This document shows positions 54,580 through 64,000 of a stretch of DNA of 64,000 nt, piece by piece. Position 1 is the stretch's first letter, and every line of letters begins with the position of its first letter. A program made the position numbers and the translations under genes. The stretch lies in NCBI GenBank assembly GCA_024509875.1, contig JAMPIV010012164.1:558001-622000 (forward strand), in the 5' to 3' direction. The notes under the pieces were generated by a model, which was given only the letters and a program-made list of their open reading frames with translations, was not told where the DNA came from and did no database searches. The stretch is from Oreohelix idahoensis. Lineage: Eukaryota; Mollusca; Gastropoda; Stylommatophora; Oreohelicidae.

Positions 54580-57500
54580 TCATGTTTGATTTATGACGAT
54601 GAAGCTGCCCTGATCGGTAACTTTTGGATGATTGGTATCTTCACCTTCCTCCTCTTCCTCTGTAGTCCAGTTTCTACTCAGGAAATCAGCCCCGACATTC
54701 TGTCTTCCCGGAATATATTCCACTTTGAAAGAATAAACGCTTAAAAGAAGCGCCCAACGCATGATCCTTGCGTTAAATTCTTTATTGGCACCCAGAAATG
54801 CTAACGGAGCGTGGTCTGTTTGCACCGTGAAAGATGTACCATAAAGAAACTCATGATGGCGTCTGATACCGTCAATCAGAGCAAGACATTCCCTTTCAAC
54901 TACGCTGTAGTTCCGTTCCGCTTTATTTAATTTCCGACTGCCATAGGCAACTGGAAATAGCATGTTCAGGTCACTGTCATCGGCTTGAAGCAGTGTTGAC
55001 CCGATGCCCTGACCTGACGCGTCGACTCTCAGTACAAAAGGTTTCTTGAGGTCAGGCAACCTCAAAATGGGGTATGCAGACAACTGTCCTTTCAAAGTGC
55101 TATACGCGTGTTCGCACTTTTGATCCCATATGACCTTATCAGGACAACCTTTCTTTGTGAGGTCAGTCAGAGGTGCCGTCAGTCCGTTGAAGTTCTGGAT
55201 GTACTTCTGATAGTATGCACATAGCGATATGAAGGAACGTACGTCTTTCTTCGTTCGGGGTCTTTTTGCTGCCACTATTTTCTCCACGTTCTTCTTAATA
55301 GGCCAACTGCATCCGTGAGAAATAGTGTGCCCCAGGAAGTCTAACTGTTCAAACCCGATGAGACATTTGCTAGGTCTGGCTGTGAGACCCGTTTCCTGTA
55401 GTCTCCTGAGGAGCATAGCAACCGTAGCAATATGTTCTTCATAGGTTTCCGATGCAATTAATATGTCATCCATGAAATTATGGATATGGGGACTTTGCAA
55501 AGGTTCTAGAAGCTTCCTCATCATCCTGGTGAACACTCCTGGTGCGTTATGCAAACCGAACGGCATCACGTTAAATGTGTAATGTCCTTCACTAGTGCTG
55601 AAAGCTAACAAAGGTTTAATTTCCTCCTTGACTGGTATTTGATAATAACCTTTGCTGAGGTCAATCTTGGAGAAGATCTTTGCTTTGCTGAGCTTGGTGA
55701 ACAACTCAGAAACAGTTTGGAGAGGTTCGGGCTGGAATTCCGTTACAGCGTTTAGCAACCTGTAATCAATGCACAGCCGAACTTCCTTATTGGGCTTCTG
55801 CAACAGCACTACGCTCGAGCTGTAAGGAGATGTAGACTCACTGATAATTCCTGCCTGACGCAGCTTGTCTATTTCTCCGCGAAGTGCATCAGCTTTAGCG
55901 TACGGGATGGGGTAAACTCTGGTTTGAACAGGGGTCTCGTTTGTTAATTTCATATCAAATTCAATGAGATTTGTTCGACCAGGTACATCCGTTAAGACTG
56001 CACTGTACTGTTTTAGTAGAGCCCTGGTTTCTGTTTGTTGTTCTGGTGAGAGATTGTCGCCGAACTTGACATCTTTAAAGGATTCTGTGGGTTGCAATGG
56101 ATACTCCATGCAACCATCATCATCTTCCTCGTCTTCCGTTGCTATGGCGACAGCCAGGAGATGCTCGGAGGATGGCACCGGTCTTTCCAAATATTTCTTT
56201 AGCAGATTTATGTGGAAGACCTTCTCCTTTCCTTTGATGGAGATCTTGTAATTGGTACGTGAGATCTTTTTAAGGACGGTAAACGGTCCTTGCCATCCGA
56301 TGCGAAGTTTATTGCTTCCGGTTGGAAGTAGCAATAGGACTTTCTCCCCTGGTTGTAGTTCTCTCTCTTTTGCAGCTTTGTTGTATCTTTTAGTAATTTT
56401 AGCGCGGGCTTTCTTAAGGTTGGTAGTAGCTAGATCCCATCCTAGCTTTAGCCTTTCCTTAAGCTCAGATACATACTTGCTTGCAGAGACGACTGTCTCG
56501 TCAGCCTTCTGGTCTGTCAGGGACCGAAGTAAGGCTTCTAGTGGCCCCTTAATAGGTCTGCCAAATAAAAGTGTAGCTGGCGCAAAACCCGTAGACGCTT
56601 GGGGTACCTCTCGGTAGGCGAATAAGGCAGCCGATATATATTGGTCCCAGTCTTCCGGTTTCTCCTGACCCAGCTTACGTAACATCATGGTGAGGGTACC
56701 GTTAAAACGTTCCACGAGCCCATTTCCGGCCGGATGGTAGGGACTTGTGTGGATATGTTTGGCCCTCAAGATCTTAAAGATCTCCTCCATTAACAGGCTA
56801 CGGAATTGGGATCCATTGTCCGTCAAAACTTGTTGAGGGAATCCCAACCGTGTAAAAATTTGCACAAGGGCTTCTGCGACATGCTTGGAATTAGTGCATG
56901 GTAGCGGTACGGCTTCGGCCCACATAGTGCAAGTGTCAACTAAGGTCAGGATGAACCTGTTCCTTCTTTTGGTCTTTTCCAGAGGACCAATAATGTCGAC
57001 AGCAACCCGTTCAAATGGAGTCCCTACTATTGGCATTTGCCCCATAGGTACTGGGGGTGTCAAGTGCTTGGGTGCTACCCGTTGGCACTGGGCGCAGGAT
57101 TTCACATACCTGACAATGTCAGAGTTCATTCCTGGCCACCAATAGTGGTTTTTTATTCGCTGAATAGTGGCGTTTTGTCCCATATGTCCGCTAAAGGGAA
57201 GAGAGTGCCCCATTTCTAAGATCTGGTTTCTGTACTGCGTCGGTACTAGGAGCTGGTTATTCCCCGTGTCCGGGTTGCCCGTTCTACGATACAATACACC
57301 ATCCTTAGAAAAGATGTCTCCGTTGTGTCTGGGGTCCTTAGCCATGGGCAGTTTTTTAAAGCAGGGCGCCAGAGTAGGGTCCTTTTGTTGCGCCTCCTTC
57401 AGTTCATTCGGCAACAAGTTTGGCGCAGGCTCCCTCTCCTTCTTGGCTTGCCCTCTTGTGGTTACCGCTGCCACAATCGGCTCCTTAGGTCTCCCAATGA

Positions 57501-58991
57501 ACACATATCTACATCCCAGGATAACTGGGTAGATCGGATCATCCATTATGGCCGCTTTAATAACTCCTCTGACAAAGTCAGAGTGTATTTCTACCAGTGC
57601 GATAGGAAGCGTCCTGGGTGCATCACTCCTGAAAACTCCACTAAGTTTGACGGTTTCCTCTGTCTCCTGACCGGGTTTGACTAGGTGCCTAGCGACAATA
57701 CAATCAAAACTTAATCCAGTGTCAAAAAGACAAGTAGTAGAGGTACCGTTCAAAATTACAGTTCCTCGAGTTGAGGGTCGGTCCCCCTCAGGTTGAGAAT
57801 CACTGACATTGACTCTACCTTTCGAGGCTGTATGCAAACATCCAATGCGGTTTGCACCGGTTTGTTTGCCCTGATCAGACGTTCCTGGTGTAGGGGTCTT
57901 CCCTTTTCCTTGACCTTGGTGGCCGCGCTGCCACGTAGGCTTGTTGGGTTGATCAGAATTGTTGTTGGGGGGGGGGTATCGGGTTTTGTAGAATTTCGAT
58001 TTTTCCTGGGGAGGTTTCTGGGTATTGTTATCTCGTTGGTTATAATGTTGAGAGGAAGTGGAAGAATAGGATGCCTGCTCTAGATTCTGTTTTCGAGATG
58101 GCTCATCGGTGGGTTTACGTTTAGTGCTGGGAAGTTCGGCCATTGCATTGCTATAGCGTTCGGCTTTATTGAGTATGTCTTCAAGCCTGACTGCCCCCTG
58201 TTCCGCCAAAAATCTACGAGTTTCATTCGACAAAGTGGATTTTATCTGCTCCACAAGAACAAGTTCGAGGAGTCCCTCATATGAAAGAGGTAGGTCAGAT
58301 AATTCAATGCACTTTGTCAGATAACCCGTGAGACGTGAAGAGAACTGGGGAAATGTTTCCGTGCTCTCTTTTCGGCTGTTTCTGAACAACTGCAGAAACT
58401 TTCGGGCAGTCATCTCAAACTGCTGTAGTAAGGCCTTCTTCAACATGTCGTAATCATGTTGATTCGGTCCCAGCTTTGTGTACACGTCATAAGCATTGCC
58501 TTTCAGTGACGTTGAAAGTTTGAGCGCCCAGCGGGTACTCTCTAACCCATAAAGATTCGCGAGTCTCTCGAATTTTTCTAGGTAGCTGTCAATTTTTTCG
58601 TTAGGGCTAGGAAAAGATTCTAAAGAAAACGACATAGCAGTTAATTGGGCAGATTGAGTACTGGAGAGGTCCATTGATTGAGACTGGGGCGAAGACGGCT
58701 CTCCGTTAGTCGAAGTAGAGGCGCCCCGACTCTCTAGAGCCTTAAGCGCCAGTTCATGTTGTCTTTCCTTGTCTCTCTCTCTCTCTCTCTGCGAGTTTCC
58801 ATCTCTGCTTCAATTTTCTTCTGTTCCAAAAGACGTTCTGCCACTTCTTTCCTCTCAGCTTCGGCTCTCTGTTGCTCCGCGTCATATATTTCCAATTCCT
58901 GGTTGATAAACGCGTTTGCAGCTTCTGCATCTAATCCTGCCTCTTTCGCTTCCAGCCTCAAGATGGACCTCATCTTTATCCTCTCTGCCAT
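54580..58991 (-). pseudogene. Gag-Pol of LTR element 2, one frameshift in an (AG)n tract
   Basis: The main frame 54580-58674 (1364 residues) has a capsid-like region, protease DTG (about 318-320), integrase zinc domain (about 489-532), integrase D560, D619, E655 (D,D-35-E), reverse transcriptase NFMDDIL (about 1067-1070) and RNase H (FVLRVDAS to QTDHAPL). The N-terminus, MAERIKMRSILRLEAKEAGL (58734-58991), is in another frame; the shift lies in the CT/AG dinucleotide run at about 58773-58795. No CX2CX4HX4C zinc knuckle is visible in gag, unlike element 1. Apart from the shift the frame is open. A copy-specific slip or a sequencing error would each explain it. Confidence 0.9.
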
Positions 58992-59779
58992 TGTTAAAGA
59001 ATAAGATGAAGTATGCCTAGAGAACTAGTAAGAAGCAACGCAAAAGGGAGGAACTCTGAACCGCTACGAGAAAAAAAAACACAGGAATAAATTTACCTGT
59101 GTTACCTCCTACCTGTACTATGCAAACTTATCGCTGCTATTATCTGGCAATTAAGGCTCTAAACGCAAGCGACTATGCCACTAAATGGTAAGTTACACTG
59201 GAAAAGAATCTACTTTTACTAACAGTAGAGAAAAATTTATATTAAAACAATTTAAAAGAAAAAAAAAATTTCCCCTAAATTTTAAATCTCTGACAACAAA
59301 CTCCGTCCCTAAAGTCAATTATTGAGATGAGACGTTGTTAACTTAATTTTTAAAAATCAGAACAATCCGTCTTTAGCTAAGCTCAACTCTTTTTAACTTC
59401 AAAAACCTTTGTGACTGTAAAACAATCACGCAATCCCAGCAACTCTTATAAAGAAAGAAATATAATTATCTCCGCCAGAGGATAATTAAAATAGCAAATA
59501 TTTTTGTTTATCTGTACTTTCTACTGCTGTGGAGAGAAAACAACCTGTAAATATGCTGTGTGGACAACCCAAATACTTAAAGAACGTTTGTCTAGGGGTG
59601 TAATTATTTATTTATTTCCCTAATTCACAAAGACAGATCATTCACACTCTACCTAGTTAGACCCAGACTAAATCAGACTCAAAATATCTTTAACCCGGCT
59701 ATGCGATTGCCTCAAATGTAGCTCAAGATCCCAGAACCAGCCCACAAATATGTGTGCATCAAATGTATCTCAAAATTAT

Positions 59780-59795
59780 CCCGGCGAGCCAGCCA
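59780..59795 (-). promoter_or_regulatory. Putative primer-binding site of element 2
   Basis: The minus strand reads TGGCTGGCTCGCCGGG, beginning five bases after the 5' LTR and followed by ATAATT, as in element 1. The tRNA was not identified. Confidence 0.5.
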
Positions 59796-59800
59796 AATAT

Positions 59801-62178
59801 TGTCGTAAATTTATTTTGAGAGAAAAGAGTCTTAGAAATAGTGGTCCGGTTTAGAGTGAAAATGATGATGGAAAGCTCAGTGATAAAAATGTAGAGATTA
59901 AATAGTTGCTTCACAGCGTGCTGGAGGAGAGTAAAGACAGACTTATTTACGACAAATCGTTTCTCTCAATCTTCTCTTCCACTCTCCTGGTCAAACAATT
60001 ATTTGCCAGTTTTCCAGACACGCATCTGCGCGCACACCGATTTGGTGTTTTCAAACACACAGACGACGTAGATACAAACTATATTAAACGAATAGGGGAA
60101 AAGTTGGGCTTTGGGTACATCCAACACAGAACTAAATGAGTTTATGTGATTTTATTCACTTTAAACATCAATCACTAACAAATATCAGGTATTACATAAA
60201 TTATCATAAGTACAGAAAAAAATGCAAATATCAAGGTAGGGAGGGGTGAAGAAGATTGGTATCGACTAAGCCCTTCCCGCTTGTATTAGACAAAGATAAA
60301 CCCAGTCTCAAGATGGATAGTTATCAGGAGCATAGGAAATTTAACCCAACAGTGAATTTAATTACTCTGAAAGAGGTGTTACAATATTAGTTATGGTGGT
60401 AGACAAAAATTACTGTTATCCCAATGGTGTCTTCCCTTTCCTAAGCAAAGAAAAAAAAGGGGGGGGGGGATGAAACAGAGTTAACAAATTATCCCACTAA
60501 AGGAACAATGCCAGGTATACAGAAAACGTATTACCCGGTAGGCAAGTTAACAAATGGGTTGTTGCAAAAAATAAATCTCCTGTCATTCATGCACACTGTG
60601 AGGATCCACACTCATATACACCACACACTTACCGAGTTGCAGCATCAGTCAATCCATAGAATGATAAACACAATAATTAACTCTTGACGTATGACAACTG
60701 TCTAGTCCTTCTATGTCCCGCCCCAGATAATGCGAGGATTCACTGAGAGCAAATATTCCCGCTTATCGCCGGACTTGAAGTTCTAAGAGTTCTTGTGTTT
60801 TATTATAAAGAAACGAGTCTATGGGATGGCACTGACACAATTCAACACAGGGGTGAAAATGAGGTGATGGCAATATTCCTTCACTGCGGTAAAGTTTTTT
60901 TTAATCCAGTGAGGAAAAACTCTGCTCGGTCACAGTCAGGTAAATCGGTAATCTCTCACAATAGAGCAGTATATAAACTATCGCTACTGGCACTGTTCAT
61001 CTTCCAGTTTATCTTACAGATTTAATTTGATGATAATAATCAAATGATCTTGGGTAGGCTTTCTTTCATGTAATTATGTTAGCTAGGCCGTACCGGACCA
61101 CCACAAGATTTACTTTAAAAAAATGTCTCATCAAACTGTCTGGAAGTTTAAGAACCGAGTATGGAAACTCTGAAAGATTTCGTTATTGCTGGGATTGCAA
61201 AAGGTGATCAATCTAGAGGAAAAGATAGAAAACCCATAACACCATAATCATACTTTAAAACAAATAATCTTCTAAGCGCGCGATAAATTTCCCGTTAAGC
61301 CTATTATACACTCGAGTATTTAATTATGTATTTAATAAACACTGCGCGAGTTCTAGTGGTTAAATCACACATCTATAAATATAGGGCTTAACTAAATTTA
61401 TTAATTATAAATTCCTTTGCGACTTTAAAAGTTAATTTACGCATTAAACATCTATTATCCTTTTGGAAATAATATAGCAGGTATATCGTTACATTTACAA
61501 CTGGAACTATTGAGACGGTTTAATTTAATAGGTTTAAATTAACACAAAATCCAATGAAATATAATGAATGAACTCGACCACTGATCACTTTACACAATAT
61601 ATATATTACCGCTTTGCACAGAATAGAATTCACTGCAAATATGTATAAAATCCATGGGATAATCTAGCAAGATTTCAAATATCGCTAGTGCTTCTATCAA
61701 GTTCTGGCCAGCGAATGATGAAGTGTATTTCTAAGTGATCTGTATATCTACAACTGGAATGCAAGATGAGTGGGACATGAGAACTTTGACAGCTTTTTTG
61801 ATCTCATGAACTTTGGGGGATCTGACCGCCAACTCCAAAGAGAGAAGCCGCCCCTGGCCTCTCGTATCTTCGCTCGCTGCTTGCGTCAGCTTTCCCCGTT
61901 CGCTCTGGCTGCGATCGGTTCCGTGCTTAACACCGAGATGCGAAATCGTTTCAGGGACCACTACTGTCTTTGATAGCGCCGATAGTCTCCCCTGAAATCC
62001 CTCAGTCTGTCTCTTTGATCTCGTGCCGCATACTAAATGAGTCCCGGTCGGTTCGCTCTGGCGAAACGAAAAGTTACAACAAATGTTCAGGGGTTCTAAT
62101 GTTATGAAAAGCTAAAAGTCCCTTTAATCATCCATCATATCAGGGAAAATTCACTTGTCAAACTAGACGTACGTCACA
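59801..62178 (-). repeat. LTR of element 2 (5' LTR), uninterrupted
   Basis: 2378 bp, begins TGTCGTAAATTTATT and ends ACGTACGTCACA. It provides the empty-site reference for the LINE-C insertion. Small frames in it recur in the other LTR and are not treated as genes. Confidence 0.95.
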
Positions 62179-62183
62179 ATAAT

Positions 62184-62230
62184 ACCAAAGAGTCTTCAAC
62201 TTGGTATTGGCTGCAAAAGAGCGAGAAGCT
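62184..62230 (-). repeat. Dispersed repeat family R, copy 3 (remainder)
   Basis: accaaagagtcttcaacttg is the reverse complement of the 5' region of R copy 2 (about 47370-47400). It completes the copy broken by LTR element 2. Confidence 0.7.
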
Positions 62231-62231
62231 C

Positions 62232-62712
62232 AGCAGCCCTAGTTTGGTTTGGTTTGGTTTGGTTTTTAAGGACTTTCTTCATTGCACACGGACAACGCCA
62301 TCAGTGCTCTGATCTCCTCCCTTAGATCACACAAGGAGGATCTCAGTGCAGTGCATGAACTCCATAGCACCGGCAAGAATCCCAATGTGTGTATATAATG
62401 AATAGGAATCACACATTCTATAAATATTTTTTGTGGTGAGTAGGTTTCCTAATTTTTTAAAATTTTGCCAGGGCAGCGGCCTGATAAGCCTACTCTTTAA
62501 GATTTCCAACTGCCGTGGGATTTTTAACGTGCGCAACTTGCACACGGGACCTCCTATTTTTTCGCCCTTGTTCGATAAGGCTAGGCATCCGATCTCACTA
62601 CCCATGAGACCAGGGGGGAGTATGACGTAATTAGGACCACTGGTTCTGAAAAAAATATTTCAATAAATTATAATCCCTCAACTGGGATTTGAACCCGCTA
62701 CCTCTTGAATAC
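62232..62712 (-). mobile_element. tRNA-headed SINE-2, copy 2
   Basis: Reverse orientation: (TTTGG)n tail at 62234-62262, body matching 4200-4600, and a tRNA-like head with GGGATTTGAACCC at 62683-62695 (the inverted B box). Confidence 0.8.
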
Positions 62713-63004
62713 GAGGCGGGACCCAAGACGCATCAAAAGTGAGGAATGCAGTAAGCTTGACTGCCTGTGTCAGCAAACCAGAGCTGACCAAGACCCTACT
62801 CCACCTTCATGTGGTGGTCCTGGAAACAGGCTGCATCACTGCAGTCTGGCTGAGGAGTAGGGATCAAAGAGGGAAGGCAAACACGGGCCCAAAAAATGCT
62901 GTGCAGAAGTCGGATGTGTTGGCCAAAAGGCGCAAATACCGCAGCTTCACTGTAAATGGACACAACGCAACCAACGTCCTTTTCAGGATGAACGATGAAT
63001 AAGA
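62712..63004 (+). repeat. Dispersed repeat family S, copy 2
   Basis: Inverted match to 34800-35110. A plus-strand frame of 87 residues is open through it, but the first copy is not open, so it is unlikely to be a host gene. Confidence 0.6.
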
Positions 63005-63396
63005 ATACAAGGGGGACGCCATACCTCTGAGCCACTCTGCCCTAGTTAAACAACAACAACAACAAATCCATAAGAGACAGTTCTGCATGTGCTGCTCATG
63101 TGCATTAGCCTCTCGGCAGAAAGATGAAAGCCACCACTGGGCTCCCCAACAATAAAAACCACTCTTTACAGCCTCACTCAACAGCTACAGAACACATGCA
63201 AATTCTTCAACTTGGCATTGACTGCGAAAGAGCGACAAGCTCAGCAGCATTGTTCAACAATAACAACATCATGGCAAGCCACACAGGGAGACTGAGCACC
63301 TATTGGTTTTCCCAGCGTGCTATGACGTCAATTCTGAACCACAATAACAAGACAGTCACGTTTTGTGTGTTTACAAAATGGCTAGCTTATGCTTAC
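63005..63396. other. Intronic sequence with (CAA)n and a repeat-R head fragment
   Basis: (CAA)n at 63050-63066. The segment 63200-63255 resembles the inverted start of repeat R (cttcaacttggcattgactg). Otherwise unassigned. Confidence 0.4.
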
Positions 63397-63514
63397 TTAT
63401 CTGTCATGTTAAGGCATTCCCAGGAATGGGTGTTGATGACAAAGTCCATCAGCATGGAGACTGTACTTGGCTGTATAGACTTGCAGTTAGCAGCAATATG
63501 AAGGACAGTTTCAC
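63397..63514 (-). CDS. Ankyrin exon A of the TRPV-like gene
   Basis: Minus-strand exon of 118 bp: two bases completing a Gly codon, 38 codons, then two bases. The acceptor is ...gtaccctag and the donor gtaagc is strong. The peptide starts with GETVLHIAANCKS, an ankyrin first helix, and continues through LMDFVINTHSWECLNMTD. The two trailing bases AA combine with the first base of the next exon (48580) to give Asn. The preceding exon must end in phase 1 and lies outside the window. The exon is not part of any repeat I can see here, which supports a real host exon. Confidence 0.75.
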
Positions 63515-63589
63515 CTAGGGTACAAAAGTAGGAAATTATAAAAATGTGAAAGTTGGTTAAAAGTTGAGTTTGCAGGTGAACTTAAAATG

Positions 63590-64000
63590 TACGAGTGCAT
63601 ATATTTTTCATTCCCTAAGGAAAGAGGGGAACCCGAGGCCTGTAAATAGTAAATAAATATTACACACATAAAGGTATGTTTCACGCACTCATGAGAAACA
63701 AAGAAGAAAACTAGATAACAGAAAAAAACAACAGAAGTAATAGGCTCACCGGAGAATCGAACCCAGTACCATTTGAATGGCAACACCACCTAGCTAATCA
63801 CACTATCCTCCCTGCCAACTAAGCACCACAAAAATAGTGCTTTGCAGACTGGGGTCATTAGCGTGATTTTCCACACGCAACACCGGATGTGTACCTAGGG
63901 CCGATCCAGCCTAGTTAATGAAGCAATCATTTTTGTTGTCCCCCTTTTATACAGTATAGATCAGATTACACAAGACAAACACCTTAATACTGTGGCATTG
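63590..64000 (-). mobile_element. tRNA-derived SINE-V, single copy, runs off the window
   Basis: Similar to the 35120-36212 units (ctaatcacactatcctccct; cataaaggtatgttt), with an inverted tRNA-like head near 63750 (gaatcgaacccagtacc). More diverged than the tandem units. Confidence 0.7.

Larger units (their letters stand above)
50137..62178 (-). mobile_element. LTR retrotransposon 2 (Gmr1-like Ty3/gypsy), with a nested LINE
   Basis: LTRs at 50137-54545 (interrupted by LINE-C) and 59801-62178 (2.38 kb), TG...CA ends, and target duplication ATAAT at 50132-50136 and 62179-62183. The gag-pol order is again protease, integrase, reverse transcriptase, RNase H. It inserted into repeat R copy 3; the intact R copy at 47345 shows the empty site. 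Confidence 0.93.
440..63514 (-). other. Host gene span: ankyrin-repeat, TRPV-like channel gene (partial)
   Basis: Seven exons on the minus strand are read from high to low coordinate. Seen directly: each has an AG acceptor and a GT donor. The first six join without a frame break: the exon at 63397-63514 ends phase 2, 48455-48580 starts with one base and ends phase 2, 44491-44607 starts with one base and ends phase 2, 33865-34039 starts with one base and ends phase 0, then 27802-27999 (66 codons) and 9764-9934 (57 codons) are both phase 0 exons. The product has repeated GxTxLHxAA ankyrin signatures, then EITNKKGLTVLDLA and YDVTNIIP, which resemble the last ankyrin repeats and linker of TRPV channels. 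The first exon(s) lie beyond the right edge. At least one exon between 9764 and 610 was not found. The TRPV assignment is inference; another ankyrin protein is possible. Confidence 0.6.

Noticed and set aside
62683..62712. tRNA gene-like T-arm sequence
   Set aside because: Only the head of a SINE; no full cloverleaf, and the same head recurs with SINE bodies.
62739..63002. Plus-strand 87-residue frame MRNAVSLTACVSKPEL...
   Set aside because: Lies within repeat S; the other copy at 34800-35110 is not open in this frame.

Overview
This is a window of animal (metazoan) genomic DNA, not bacterial. There are no operons; there is spliced ankyrin coding sequence, many minisatellites, tRNA-derived SINEs, several LINE families, LTR retrotransposons and cut-and-paste elements. 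The mix suggests an invertebrate, perhaps a mollusc or another lophotrochozoan. That placement is inference; nothing here fixes the species.

The one host gene I can support runs on the minus strand across essentially the whole window. Six exons (63397-63514, 48455-48580, 44491-44607, 33865-34039, 27802-27999, 9764-9934) each have splice-site dinucleotides, and their intron phases join in one frame. They encode ankyrin repeats followed by a linker that resembles the N-terminal domain of TRPV-type cation channels. A seventh candidate exon (440-610) carries a glycosylation-site-rich stretch and a hydrophobic segment, as expected for the membrane part. Both ends of the gene lie outside the window or were not found. 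Almost everything else is intron filled with repeats.

Layout, left to right. 0-10 kb: candidate exon 440-610, minisatellites, SINEs, and an exon fused to a long minisatellite (6.8-9.8 kb) split by a TTAA-flanked element. 10-17 kb: a SINE split by a hAT-like element, LINE 3' fragments, and a LINE split by a CACTG-ended DNA transposon. 17-26 kb: a complete LTR retrotransposon (element 1) inserted in a LINE. 26-38 kb: LINE fragments, a second copy of the TTAA element, hAT-type and other short inverted-repeat elements, and a tandem SINE array. 38.7-43.6 kb: a degenerate piggyBac transposon with a third copy of the TTAA element nested in it. 44-50 kb: minisatellites and two more TTAA elements. 50.1-62.2 kb: a second LTR retrotransposon (element 2), one LTR of which holds a LINE. 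62-64 kb: SINEs and the rightmost exon.

The most notable points are these. (1) Two exon-intron junctions are continuous with minisatellites whose unit contains exon edge plus splice site. (2) Both LTR retrotransposons have integrase before reverse transcriptase, the order of the Gmr1-like group. (3) At least seven TTAA-flanked elements of several families occur here. (4) One LINE insertion is flanked by a 90-bp duplication whose empty site survives in the sister LTR. (5) A 35-bp tandem expansion sits exactly on a LINE reverse-transcriptase catalytic motif. Many insertions can be ordered in time because an intact or empty-site copy is present in the same window.
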